A stretch of 64,000 nucleotides of DNA from Euglena gracilis. Its lineage: Eukaryota; Euglenida; Euglenophyceae; Euglenales. Within the stretch, counting starts at the first letter, position 1; each line of letters opens with the position of its first letter. Location of the stretch: the NCBI GenBank assembly GCA_039621445.1, contig CP154956.1, positions 60,707,178 through 60,771,177 on the forward strand, in the 5' to 3' direction. The notes beneath the pieces are model-generated. The model was given only the letters and a program-made list of their open reading frames with translations, did no database searches and was not told the DNA's origin. Shown piece by piece: positions 13,201 through 22,439 of the stretch. The translations under genes and the position numbers were made by a program.

Positions 13201-15976
13201 GGGCATACTGAGAATGGCGGTGGTCTTGCCGGTCCCCGGGGGGCCCTGCACGAGATGGATGCCGGCCGGGCCGTCCAGGCCCAGCACCACCGCCCGCTGC
13301 TGTGCATCGTTGAGGCCAGCAGCCAGCACTGGGGGGGGGGGGGCACAGATGGACAGGGCAGAGGCGCAGCAAAAAAAAAAAAGTGGAAATCGAGCGGTGT
13401 TTTCCCCACTGCATTCTGTGCAGGCCGGAATGGAATGGGATATGGGATGGCAGGCGACAATTTGGATTCCATATGTAAGACCCGAGAAAAGTGAGTGGTT
13501 CAGCGTTTCATTCTAGAACTTCCTGGGGGGCAGTGATAGGGAACGTTTCATACTGAAGGCATTGTGTTCTTTGTGGGGTTCCTTCTGCCTCTCATCCTTA
13601 CCCAAGGTTGGCAGAAATTGTTCTCCTCCGATCCGCAAGAAGTGGCCAGCAAGGGGATGCCCTGCACCCAAACCAACCCCCAGCCCGACTGGACCCACCC
13701 CACCCACCCCTTGCCCCTCCCCCGAGGCACCGCAGGGGAGAGGCGGGGCGGGTGACCTACACTCCGTCCGCTGGGCGGCGGGGCAATTGGAGGCGGCGGC
13801 GAGGCACGGCGGCCCCGGAGGAGGTCGGCGGCGACGGGGCCCTCCGGTAGTGGCGACAGGCACGCGTCGAACATCCGCCGCTGGCTGAGGAGGCTGCCGA
13901 GGGCGCTCAGGGCCCAGACGCCAGCCTGGGGGGGGGGGGGGCAGCGCACGGTGCAAGCTCCACGCCCCCGACCACGGCGGGCGTCAAGCGTCCTCCGCTT
14001 TGGATGGCGAATGAACTTGCACCAGACACGGTACGGGCAAAAGGCACCCCCACTGAATGACTGTTTGGGACCTCCCGGGTGGTCCTCTGCCCCGCATCCG
14101 ACGCCTGAACACGCCCTGCCCAACTTCCCCCTCTCCGAATGTGTTGCACTTCCAACGGCAGGGTGGGTAGGGGAGGGAGGGGCGGGGGAAAGCACACGCG
14201 GTAGGCCGGCAGGCGGCCCGGAGCGTCGGGCAGCACGACGGCCACCTCCACGTCGCCGCGGTCCGCCCCGCCGCCCCGCAGCACGTACCCGAGGCGGGCC
14301 ACCGGCTCCCCCGCGAGGCGGAGGGCGACGGCGGTGCCCTCCCGCAGGGGGCCGCCCAGCACCGCGCCGCGGAGGCTGAGCTGCAGCGTGCACGGGTCGG
14401 GCAGCCCCGCGTGGCGCCTCACAAGGGGCGGCGGCGTCAGAGACCTGCCGCGGACGGGGGAGGGGGCGGCCGTTGGTCAGCGGTCGCTGCGGCGGCAGTG
14501 CCGGTCAACACCCCGGGCACCGTGGGCCTCAATTCACTACAGGTTGAAGTGTGCGAGATGGCTGGGGGGCTTCATTCCCGGGGTTGGCAACAAAACTGAC
14601 GAGTTACTTGGGCGGTCAGAGTTGCCCATCGAAAGTTTGGCTGGGAGGACCGGTGGACCCCGAAAGCAGCGCCGAAAACCCTGCAACAATTTCTGGGTGA
14701 CAGAGTTGACTAAAAAAAAAATGGAGATTTCAGAAGCGTTTCAGGGAAGTGGGAAGTTGCTTCCATTTGGGAGGAGCAGAAAATCGCTTCCCCCTGGGCG
14801 CATGGGCAGCTACTGAAAGTGCCCTTCTATTTTTCAGCTTTGGCATCAGAGGAAGCGGGCTTCCGCTTCCTTTTAAACTTTTTGGGAGTCGGTTCCCAGC
14901 TTCCTCCATGTCATGTCACAATAGTCAAGCACTTTCTGGCCCGGTGTCAACCTCATTAATACAGCACATCATCCAACCTGTTAACCCCCGCTTCCTTCTC
15001 CACTTAATATCTTCAAATGACTTTGGGCAACTTCCACTGTTAGACACCATCTCCAGACAGGGAATGTTAGACATCTCTAGAAACCATCTGCTGATCAGTT
15101 AGACACCATCGCCCCGAAGATCTGGAAATGCCAACCATACAAAAATAAATGTAAAACCATGTTTTGGGAGAATCAATCCGCAGAGTTGCTGAGAGAATAC
15201 AACAAACACACGTACACACACAAACACACAGCAGGGGGGGATTGAGAGCGGAGGTCTTCAAAAAAATGCGGTACACTGCGGAAAAAACTGCGGAAAGTCG
15301 CGGGAGAATGGCGTAAAAATTGCGGAAATTGCGCTTTTGGAAAATAGCACACTCTGCTGGGGGGGACTTAGAAAATTTTCACAAATTTGGTTCATTTAGC
15401 AATGTAGTTGTCAGTTTTCAGCCGTTTTCCAAAAAAAAACTCCAAAAACATGATTTTTGCAATTTTGGGAACATGCTGGTTTGAAGATGATTCTGGAAAA
15501 ATGGAATTCCTTGGGTGAAAAATCCAACACTGGTAAAAAAACCCCCAAAAATTTTGGTCTCAGGTAAAATCTGGCACAAGATACTGAATTTCTGAGTTGG
15601 AATAATTTCCCTGCAGAAATTGGGGGGGGGGAAGTGAAAAAGGCTCAGAAATTACCAAAATTTTGTCAAAATCTGCAAAATTTGGCAAACTTTGGCGAAA
15701 TTGCAACAAAGTAGCAAAAAAAGCAGCTGGGTGCCGTTGTGAAACCGTCAAGAAGTGGCTGGAACTCATTTTACCTTGCATTTCAGGTTCATTCAGAAAA
15801 ATTACACAAAGGGAAAAAATAACGGAAGAAGTGGGGGAAAATTGCGGAAGTTGCAGGAAATTGCATAAACTGCTGAAATTATGCAAAGATTACGGATATC
15901 CCCCCCCTGCACACAGACACACTTACACACACGCGCACACGACGCACACACGCATGCACAAACACACACACACACA

Positions 15977-16052
<76 letters not shown>

Positions 16053-16066
16053 CACACGCACGCACG

Positions 16067-16120
<54 letters not shown>

Positions 16121-17400
16121 GAGTGACAGCTTCACAGGCAGCATGTTCCCAATCAGGAGGCGAGCCCTGAGCCAGCGCTGCCCGGCACTCTTCCAGGAGG
16201 AAGGGCCGCCAGGCAGCAAGGTACGCCGTGTGGTCGGAGAAGGTGTCGGGCAGTGGCAGAAGTGCGTCCGCGATTGTGGGGTGCGGAGCCAACCCAACAC
16301 GGCAGCGGAGGAGGGGGGTGGGAATGGTCAGGGGTTGGAGGGCCTCATTTGTGAAAGACAAGTCAGGAAACGAATGGATGGATGGAGCAATGGAAAAAAG
16401 GGGGAGGGTCGGAAAGCGGTTTTAGGTGCGTGGGCCAAGCCAGACTTCCAGGCCCACCTCCATGTCAGCCACAGTGTGCCTCTGCCAATCATCCACGCCC
16501 AGTCACAGAAGCATGGTTGGCCCCACAGGTGGGGTCGGGGGCCCGGGACATGGGTTTTTTTAAGACCGGGCGGGGGAGGGGGGCGGCCCCCCCCTCCCCC
16601 TGCCCCCCCCCCAAGGGGGGGGGCCCCCCGGGGGGGGGGGGGGGAGGGGGGTCCGGGGGACCCACAAAAAATGGCCGAAAAATCGCGAAAAGTGCTAAAA
16701 ATAGAACTTTTTCGGCGCCTGCGGCGCCGAAAAGTATATCCCGCCCCCCTCCGGGGGGACCCCCCCCCGGGGGGGGGGGGGGGTCCGGCGGCCCCACCCA
16801 CCCTCCCCCCCCCCCCCCCCCCCCCCCCCGGGGTCCAAACTTAAAAAAATCCCTGGCCCGGGACAGCGGAAGAGGCTCGTTGAGGAGGAGGTGCAGAAAC
16901 GTCGGGGGCGTCCGTGCCAGGTTGGGGGGAGCGTCCCCCTAGGACGCCTTGTGCCTCCGACGCACGCCAATCCCGTCACCCCCAAAAAACACACCAGCCC
17001 CCCCCCCCTGTCCGCCAGCGCCGGGTTCAGCAGCGTGGAGGCGGCCGCCACGCTGGCGGTCTCCCTCTCCGCCCGCCGGCGTCGCTTCGCGCTGGGGGCG
17101 CCGTCCGGGGCGGGGGGCGGGGCACGCTGCCCGGTGGCCACGGCGACGTTGGGGGGCAGGGCCGCCACCCCCCCCCCACACACATATGGAGCTCAGGGGG
17201 GACTGGCGGAAGTATGCCACACTGTGACCCGGACAACGCTGTTGTGTCACAATGCGATGCTTCTGCGGTGCGGTGGGTCCGGCTGGTGGCGGTTGCTTTT
17301 CTTTGGCGAGCCGGATTGGACAGCAAACCAAAGGGAAAGGGACCAGGGCCGATGAAGCGAGGCGGTGCCTTCTGATTTGTGTGGCCCTGGCTGCGGGCAT
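2620..17400 (-). CDS. UPF1/SEN1-like superfamily 1 helicase, 19 exons, about 773 aa
   Basis: ATP-dependent 5'-3' RNA/DNA helicase of the UPF1/SEN1/IGHMBP2 group. Exons (minus): 17400-17393, 17151-16995, 16938-16859, 16543-16507, 16343-16120, 14444-14198, 13925-13763, 13328-13209, 12283-12144, 8155-8025, 7663-7413, 6775-6611, 6402-6225, 6062-5977, 5184-5145, 3702-3596, 3435-3390, 3129-3062, 2693-2620 (TGA). All phases agree and sum to 774 codons. Motifs in order: TFSDHTAYLAAWRPFLLEE (N-terminal helicase-associated segment), Q-motif LNDAQQRAV, Walker A GPPGTGKTTAI, Ia CAPSNKAVQEL, II VVDEAAQ, III LLVGDPQQLPATV, QYRMHP, IV IGVLTFYSGQVGLLR, V VATVDGFQGSEKQVVV, VI RRLNVAITRAKSALIMVG. A basic stretch KRRRRAER near residue 25-40 may be a nuclear signal. 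No zinc-binding CH domain as in UPF1 is visible, so SEN1- or SMUBP2-type roles are as likely as mRNA surveillance. The weakest joins are the 16507/16343 intron and the C-terminal exon. Confidence 0.9.
4230..4515. repeat. GTCAGTCA / GGCCACTTTC dispersed repeat, copy in intron
   Basis: Shares blocks such as AACCAGTCAGTCAC, GGCGCC..GGGTGGCCACTTTC and GGGCACTCTGGCCAAAA with 6850-7020, 62280-62480 and 63770-64000 (both strands). Confidence 0.65.
4558..4899. repeat. CAGGGCAGTCC repeat, related to the 10591 element
   Basis: Shares the order CAGGG..AGTCCTT, CTTCCCGTCCCAGCACATTC, ACCCTGTTC and a CGGTCCTTAA...GTCCCTTA end with 10591-10905 and 11990-12069. The terminal GGGCGGTCCTCAA unit is tandemly repeated three times (4810-4850). 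Confidence 0.7.
4999..5065. repeat. 67-bp perfect palindrome with 1-nt loop
   Basis: Arms of 33 nt around the single C at 5032, from CAAAAGGCAGACGTCACC to its complement. It lies in a helicase intron, 80 nt downstream of the 40-nt exon 5184-5145. Confidence 0.9.
6063..6224 (-). other. GC-AG intron of the helicase gene (162 bp)
   Basis: Donor CGCAG/GCGTGT and acceptor CCCCTCAG. This is the only choice found that gives the family pattern G-x-S-x2-N-x2-EA (GRSFQNQGEA) in frame. The nearby GT (one base later) would break the frame. Confidence 0.65.
6403..6610 (-). other. Nonconventional intron of the helicase gene (208 bp)
   Basis: Exon ends GTG CAG TAC C, intron CCC-CAG-GGGGCC ... GGCCC-CTG-GCGCC, next exon GG ATG CAC CCG. 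Removal produces the invariant QYRMHP motif of UPF1-like helicases, which fixes the junction. There is no GT-AG alternative that keeps this motif. CCAGGGGGCC pairs with GGCCCCTGG (9 bp, one bulge). Confidence 0.85.
6850..7020. repeat. GTCAGTCA / GGCCACTTTC dispersed repeat, copy in intron
   Basis: Contains GACTGACTGGTTC, AAAATCCTTTGATGGTCAG and GAGTGGCCAGAGTGACC, all matching 63830-64000 in inverted order. Confidence 0.7.
7107..7237. repeat. CCA/CA-rich compound microsatellite
   Basis: (ACCC)n, a C run and (CA)n in the helicase intron 7412-6776. The donor at 7412 itself reads GTGTGTATCTGTG, so GT-rich sequence extends from the splice site. Confidence 0.9.
8156..10582. other. Helicase intron, remaining sequence
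   Basis: Besides the repeat at 8538-8770, the stretch 8283-8360 recurs inverted at 10440-10505 (CTTAGGCGGCGC word). 8880-9700 looks unique and non-coding. Confidence 0.45.
8538..8770. repeat. Dispersed repeat with GCGGATTACCGC-type hairpins, copy 1
   Basis: Shares the order of words around TTCATGGTTT, GGTATTTGAGAAA and TGAATGAATA-like stretches with 10925-11170. Both are followed by repeated short inverted motifs (GCGGATATCCGC, CGGATTACCG). Lies in the same helicase intron. Confidence 0.6.
10583..12077. mobile_element. hAT-like non-autonomous element, 10591-12069, with perfect 8-bp target duplication
   Basis: Outer ends CAGGGCGGTCC at 10591 and GGTCCACCCTG ending at 12069 are imperfect inverted repeats. 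The octamer CTTTCAGC occurs immediately outside both ends (10583-10590 and 12070-12077). Inside lies a further inverted end (GGACTGCCCTG, ending 10900), so the element is either nested or has complex ends. No transposase frame is seen. It lies in the 4-kb helicase intron 12143-8156, with its right edge about 70 bp from the exon. Confidence 0.75.
10925..11170. repeat. Dispersed repeat with GCGGATTACCGC-type hairpins, copy 2
   Basis: Diverged relative of 8538-8770, located within the 10591-12069 element. Confidence 0.55.
14445..15904. other. Helicase intron sequence
   Basis: Non-coding part of the 1.67-kb intron. 15280-15880 is A-rich with scattered GCGGAAATT-like words, resembling the A-rich arrays at 18.4-19.8 kb. 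Nothing else recognised. Confidence 0.5.
15905..16069. repeat. (ACGC)n / (ACAC)n compound microsatellite
   Basis: Long tetranucleotide ACGC array with CA interruptions inside helicase intron 5. Open frames encoding VCVC or RTHA repeats across it are spurious. Confidence 0.95.
16070..16119. repeat. (CA)n microsatellite beginning exactly at a 5' splice site
   Basis: On the coding (minus) strand the exon ends ACTCG and the next bases are the GT donor, which is also the first unit of an about 25-unit GT run. It continues leftward into a CACG/CGCA tetranucleotide array (15930-16070). Confidence 0.9.
16544..16858 (-). other. Young transposon-derived nonconventional intron of the helicase gene
   Basis: On the minus strand: GGC-CAG-GGATTTTTTTAAG at the 5' end and CTTAAAAAAACCC-ATG-TCCCG at the 3' end. 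It equals the 307-bp foldback element at 16549-16855 plus one copy of its 8-bp target duplication. Excision restores TCC CGG GCC CCC GAC, an open frame linking NEPLPLSRA to PDPTCGAN. The -8 triplet is ATG instead of CTG. Confidence 0.6.
16549..16855. mobile_element. Foldback hAT-like MITE with perfect 8-bp target-site duplication
   Basis: The 307-bp element is flanked by GCCCGGGA at 16541-16548 and 16856-16863. Plus-strand termini are CATGGGTTTTTTTAAGACC and, inverted, GGTCCAAACTTAAAAAAATCCCTG. The inside is made of long G and C runs around a palindromic core (CGGCGCCTGCGGCGCCG). Related sequence occurs at 48750-48850, 59240-59415 and in part at 30790-30900 and 21230-21300. The 8-bp duplication and CAGGG-type end (minus strand) are as known for hAT transposons. 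Confidence 0.85.
17152..17392 (-). other. Nonconventional intron 1 of the helicase gene (241 bp)
   Basis: Starts AGC-CAG-GGCCAC and ends GTGGCGGCC-CTG-CCCCC. CAG at +4 and CTG at -8. CAGGGC/GCCCTG and CAC/GTG pair with a small bulge. Removal joins ATG CCC GC to C AAC GTC, giving an open frame into exon 2. Flanking octamers CCCGCAGC and CCCCCCAA agree at four of eight positions. Confidence 0.55.
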
Positions 17401-17410
17401 GCCGCTTGCC

Positions 17411-17412
17411 CT
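17411..17412 (-). promoter_or_regulatory. Probable spliced-leader acceptor of the helicase gene
   Basis: AG in CCGTTGCAG lies 10 nt upstream of the ATG at 17400 on the minus strand. Euglenid mRNAs commonly receive a spliced leader close to the start codon. It could also be a cis acceptor of an upstream 5'UTR exon. Confidence 0.4.
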
Positions 17413-17420
17413 GCAACGGA

Positions 17421-18341
17421 GTGTTCCGGCCGGGAAACAACGCTGACGGATGGGGGGGAGAGGTCCAGCCAGCTGTGGGCAGGGCTGGGCCCGAGCCCCA
17501 GGAAAAAAAAACCGGCCTGTCTGGGTGAGCTCCTTGCGGCCTCAACCCTTTTGGAACACAACTTTGGAACCACGACAACGACCATCCTTCACGGCTGACC
17601 ATTCACAATCCAAAACCCTCAGCATCATCAACGTTTGGGAACTTCTTCGGTTGGGCTGGGCGAACCCGGCGTTGATTGAGGGAATTGTGACAGCAGAGAA
17701 AAAAATTGCTGCCTGGCTGACGTTACAAGGGGGAGAGTCAATTCCCGCTGGTTAAAAAAAAACCTTCACGTGTGGGAAAGGAAGAAGAATCAAACCCAAA
17801 AAAACCTTAAAATTTTCAACTGTTCGCACCAGGGTCACATGGCTCTGCTGTACTCAGAGTGAAACCGAATCAGCTTCAGCATCTCAATTAGGGAAGAAGG
17901 GCAAATGGAATGTCAGATGCGTACCTCCAAATGGCGATTGTGCTCAATGAGGTCCCTGGATATGACGTCACAAGCAGGGTTTGGGGTGGATTGCAAGTGC
18001 CCAACAATCGAAGCCGTGCCCCCCCCCCCCCGCAATCCAACAGACCCATGCTCGTGCTGAAAATTCATTTTCGAGGACATTCTAAGCACTTTTTGAAGGA
18101 AAGGAAGAAATTCCAATCCTGTGCCACTATTAAAACTTCAAACCCTGGGCGTCTTTGCAGGGTGGGTTCGGACCGCCTTCATTCCTGAGAGAGGACACAC
18201 TACCCCAGTCTCCCACACAAAATACACCCTTCTCTCATCAAACCCTGGCCACAGACATTGCAGCGGTAGAAGGGCATTCTCGGAGACGTCACAGCACATG
18301 TGGACGGCCGACACCTTGAAAGACCCGAATTGAGTAAGATT

Positions 18342-18342
<1 letters not shown>
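17421..18342. other. Upstream flank of the helicase gene, no gene recognised
   Basis: Mixed sequence. A plus-strand frame at 17450-17755 is open but shows no family motif or supporting splice pattern. Confidence 0.4.

Positions 18343-18372
<30 letters not shown>
18343..18372. repeat. (CA)n microsatellite
   Basis: About 15 CA units, directly left of the A-rich array at 18434. Confidence 0.9.
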
Positions 18373-18433
18373 ACACACAATGCACGCACGCAACATACAC
18401 GACAAACACATACACGACGCAACAGTAAACAAC

Positions 18434-18935
18434 CAGGGGGGGGGGAAATGCGCTCGCCCGGCCTCGGAAAAAATGCGCAAAAATGCGCAAAAATGCGCAA
18501 AAAAATGCGCAAAAAATGCGCATTTTTGGAAAAAATGCGCAAAAAATGCGCATTTTTGGAAAAAAATGCGCAAAAATGTGCAAAATCCGAGAAAAAATGC
18601 GCAAAAATCACGAAAATGCAAAAATTACCCAAAAACATGCAAAAATGGCACCAAATTTGAAGAAATTATGTAGAATAATGAGGAAAATGTATGTTTCAAA
18701 AAAAGTCAAAATTTTCAATTTTTTGCAAAAAAATTGCAAAAATGGTCAAAAAATGCGAAAATTTTGGAAAATCACGAAAAAATGTGCCAAAAAGCAAAAA
18801 AAATGTGCTGAAAAAAACGACAAAATGCGCAAAAAATGCGAAAAAATGCGCAAAAATGTGCATTTTTGGAAAATTTGAAAAAATGCGCAAAAAATGCGCA
18901 AAAATGCGAAAAAATGCGAAACGCATTTCCCCCCC
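18434..18935. repeat. A-rich decamer array (AAAAATGCGC units)
   Basis: Dozens of degenerate AAAAATGCGC / GCGCATTTTT units, introduced by GCTCGCCCGGCCTCGGAAAA. Coding potential in any frame (KCAKNA repeats) is a by-product of the repeat. Confidence 0.9.
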
Positions 18936-18954
18936 CCTGAAACAACGCACACCT

Positions 18955-18993
18955 ACCCACACCCACACCCACACCCGCACCCACCCACCCACC

Positions 18994-19042
<49 letters not shown>
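18955..19042. repeat. CACCCA / CA compound microsatellite
   Basis: CACCCA-like units followed by about 20 CA units. Confidence 0.9.
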
Positions 19043-19045
<3 letters not shown>

Positions 19046-19416
19046 ATCTGGCACCAAACTTTTTTGTGCTGATTTCTGGGTTTGTGGTTGGTTCAACTTT
19101 CAGGAAACAAAGCAGTCCAGCAAGGCACAGACGTCACGACATGAAATCTGGAACCCCCCCAACTAAGGGAAGGGGGAGTGATCGACAATGGACCCACCGG
19201 AAATCTGCCCCCCCCACCCCCGCGTCCCTGTGTGCAAACTGACAATCATTTAATACCTATTCACCTCCACTCGTACCATGCAACTCCCCCAAAATTTCGC
19301 CAAATTAATAATATGATGACAATAAAAGTTGTACACCCGCCAGTACCACAAATTATGCTCTTCATAAAGCAGGGGGAAAATAGCCATCACAGCAAAAAAA
19401 AAATTTGGGACCCTTG

Positions 19417-19845
19417 GCAGGGGGAGCATCGGCCCGGCCTCGAAAAAAATGCACAAAAATGCACAAAAAAGCACATTTTGGGGGGGATGCACAAAACTAT
19501 GCAAAATCTGAGAGAGAAGGCGCAAAAATCACCTAAATGCAATATTGCCGTAAAAAAAAACGTGCAAAAGTTGCCAAATTTATAATAATTATGTGGAATT
19601 ACAGGGAAAATATCAGTTTCAAGAGCAAAAAAAAAGGTCAAAAATGCGGAAAATTTGTTAAATCTCGAAGAAGGAAAAAAGTGACAAAAAACAAAAAAAA
19701 TGTCCTGAAAAAAATTGGAAAACATGCACAAGAAATGCGGGAAAAAACACGCAAAAATGTGCATTTCGGAAAATATTTCAAAAAAATTGAAAAAGCGCAA
19801 AAATGTGCAACAATGTGAAAAGTGCATGAAAATGCACCCCCCCCC
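19417..19845. repeat. Diverged second copy of the A-rich array (TGCAC units)
   Basis: Collinear with 18434-18935 from the CGGCCCGGCCTCGAAAA leader to the C-run end, but units read TGCAC instead of TGCGC. A third fragment is at 23495-23590. Confidence 0.8.
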
Positions 19846-20039
19846 CGTGCCTCGGGCAAATGAAATCTGCAAGTTTCTGAACTCGCATTCACCAACCGAA
19901 ACTTCAACGGCAGCAGGAAAAAATGCACAAAACGTCGGGCGAAAGCCAGCAAAGCCGACCAGTGGTAGAGCAATACAGAAGAGGGAAACACCGAATATTG
20001 TCACAGTGTTATGGTGTACATCAAGCTTCGCCCTGGTTA

Positions 20040-20809
20040 GCTGAAGCAGGGGGGGGGGGGGAAAGGGTATGACTCTGCAGGTTTTATCATTTTCATGCTC
20101 CGACTGGCTTTCTGACTCGCCTCATGAACCTCAAAAAATTAGAGAAAGAATTCTCTTAAAACCACCTGAAACCCAGAAGGACCTTTGAAAAAATCGGAAA
20201 AACAAACTCCTTGAGCTTGAAAACATATGATCGGGGGAACTGGGACGACACTGAAGAGTGAGGGGGAGGTAAAACGGTATTTTGCTTTTGCCTGAGTCCA
20301 GACTGCTTAAAGGCTCGCCACTGACAAGCAGGGGAAGGTTTTGAGGCGGTGAGAAAGGCGGGACAGGGGAAGGGCGGGGAGGGACAAGGGCTGTGCGGGA
20401 AGGCCTGGTGGGGGGGGGACCACACGCATTTGCGCAAACGGACCACATGCACAAATTGTGCAAGACGGCCGTTTGCGTAACTGCGCAAGTGGTTGGCAAT
20501 GTTTGTGTAACTGCGCAAGCGGTCGACTATGTTTGCGTAACTTGCACAAATTGTGCAAGTTGTTCATTTGTACAACTGGGTAAATGATCCAATTTGTGAA
20601 ATTGAAATTGAACAAATGTGGTGGTCGTCTGCGCTATTGTGAAAGTCGTCTGTTTGGGCAAATGAACAAACAGACCACTTGAGTGATAGATGTGCAAAAT
20701 TTTGCAATCTTGCAACGCGTTTTAATTTTTTTCAAAAATTGAAGCATAACAAAGGGACCCATCCTTTCTATCACTGGGACATCAAATTACAGCCGGCGCC
20801 CCTATTTTT
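20040..20809. repeat. TTTGCGTAACTGCGCAAG-type tandem repeat region
   Basis: At 20430-20640, three to four imperfect units of about 36 bp containing TTTGYGTAACTGCGCAAG and GTTTGCGCAA-like words. Related words occur at 28960-29060. No gene seen in the rest. Confidence 0.6.
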
Positions 20810-21010
20810 TGAAACGTTTTGACACATTCTTGAAACGTTTTGACAGAGCTTTTGAAATATTTTGACGGTATTCAGGAAATTTTTTGACAAGGTTTTTGGA
20901 CGTTGCTGTGCACAATTTTTGAAATATTTTGACAAAATCTTTGAAATGTTTTGACAAAATCTTTCAAACAAATTTGACAAAATCTTTGAGACTTTTTGAC
21001 AAATTTTTGG
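20810..21010. repeat. TTTTGACAAAATCTTTGAAA array, direct orientation
   Basis: About nine degenerate units of about 22 bp with the core TTTTGACAAAATC. The same unit, inverted, forms the array at 21955-22110, so the two arrays bracket 21011-21954. Confidence 0.8.
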
Positions 21011-21954
21011 TGCATCTCCATGTCGTTGTACGACCAACGTCTGTCCCGCAGGATGCCTCGTCTGAGCGTACCAGGCAGGCTTGTGCTTAGTCGGGTGCCT
21101 ACCCCACGGGGGGGGGTGGGTGCTAGGGGCAGGCACCCCATAGCACCCGATCCGACCCCCCCCGGGGGGGTGGGGTTTTGGGGGGTGCCTGCCCCTAGCA
21201 GGCACCCACCTCCGACCCCGGCGCCGAAGGCGCCGGGGGTCCGGAAAAGGCCATTTTCAATGAAAATTTTCTGGGTCCGGCCCGGACCCCTATCCCCCCG
21301 GGGGGGGGGTGTGCCTGCTAGGGGCAGGCACCCTATAGCACCCACCCCCCCCCCGGTTGGTAAGCACAAGCATGGTACCAGGCATTTGCTTAAGGGACTG
21401 CAATACCCCCCCCGGGGGGGGGGCTGGACTGCAGCTAGTCCAAATTTGGCTAGTGGGTTTTCTAGCAGACCCCCGCTGGGGGGTCTGCTAGCAGGGCTAG
21501 CTAGTGGAAATTTTTTTCCCAGTGACCGGCGCGAAGCGGCGGAATTTTTTTTGGGACCCCAAAAAGGCCAAGAATGACCCTTTTTGGCCATTTTTTGGGA
21601 ATTTTTGGAACAAAATCAGCCAAAAACCTGCTAAAAACCTCATTTTTCCAGTCCGGGGGACCCCCGGACCCCCCCCCCCCGGGGAGGGAGGGGTCAAGCT
21701 AGTCCACCGGCGCCGCGGTCCCCGCCCCTGGGCTCCCCCTAACTCTTGGCCCAAACACAGTTCTTGACACAGTAGAAGAGGGAGGAGGCATTCCACTTTC
21801 ATCAGTTCCATCCACCATTTCACATTCTTTGTTGGTGTAGTCTATTTTAAGATTAACATCGTGTAGCACAATGAACGTGACTCTTCCTCCCATTCCACCA
21901 GTGACAAATGTCCCCCCCCCCAGAAAAATGCGGATGCCCAAAAATCGCGCCCAC
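21011..21954. mobile_element. G/C-tract composite element between inverted arrays
   Basis: Contains CTAGGGGCAGGCACCC repeats in both orientations (21110-21340), GGCGCCGAAGGCGCC palindromes, a block 21500-21715 that recurs at 60640-60870 (GAAACAAAATCAGTCAAAA, AACCTCATTT), and at 21711-21775 the end of the CCCGCCCCTGGGCTCCCCCT family also seen at 46035-46080. No transposase frame. Confidence 0.6.
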
Positions 21955-22110
21955 AATGGATCAAAGATTTTGTCCAGAACGCTCCAAAAATTTTGTCAAA
22001 TTATTTCTGGAATTGGTCAAAATCTTCCTAAAATTTTGTCAAAAAATTCCAAAGATCTTGTCAAAAAATTTCAAAAATCGAGTCAAATTCGTGTCAAAGA
22101 TTTTGTCATT
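21955..22110. repeat. GATTTTGTCAAAA array, inverted relative to 20810-21010
   Basis: Seven degenerate units reading AAAATTTTGTCAAA, the complement of the 20810 array. Confidence 0.75.
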
Positions 22111-22439
22111 CTTGACTCAAGAATACGGGCGTTAGCTGTAAACACAAAAAAATATGTCCCTTAAATCCTTGCCCTTCAACTCCAATCTTTCAGCCAAAAA
22201 AATGATTATTGGCAGTAGATTGGTCGCGAATGGATACACATGTGACTAAAAAGTTTGGCGTTCAAGCACATGATGCAATAACGCCTTGCACAACACGTGG
22301 ATGCTTTGTTCTGCTCTGCTCTTGCCTCAGAAGTCCCCACTGCCAAGGTTTCAAAATAAATTCTAAAATGGTGGTCCACTTGTGCAGTTGCACAAGACAA
22401 CCACTCAACACACCAGCAATATTCACAGGGAGGGTCCAG

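Noticed and set aside
12127-13329. A 400-codon minus-strand open frame across 12127-13329
   Set aside because: Only its first 40 codons (Walker A exon) are real; the rest is intron read-through. The next motif (Ia) is in another frame, and clean GTATGC...AG borders exist at 13208 and 12284.
15802-16119. Long frames encoding VCVC, ACVR or THAH repeats
   Set aside because: Translations of dinucleotide and tetranucleotide repeats in an intron.
20810-22110. CRISPR-like appearance of regularly spaced repeats (also 44045-44196 and 50236-50540)
   Set aside because: Units are contiguous and degenerate with no unique spacers, and the genome is clearly eukaryotic.
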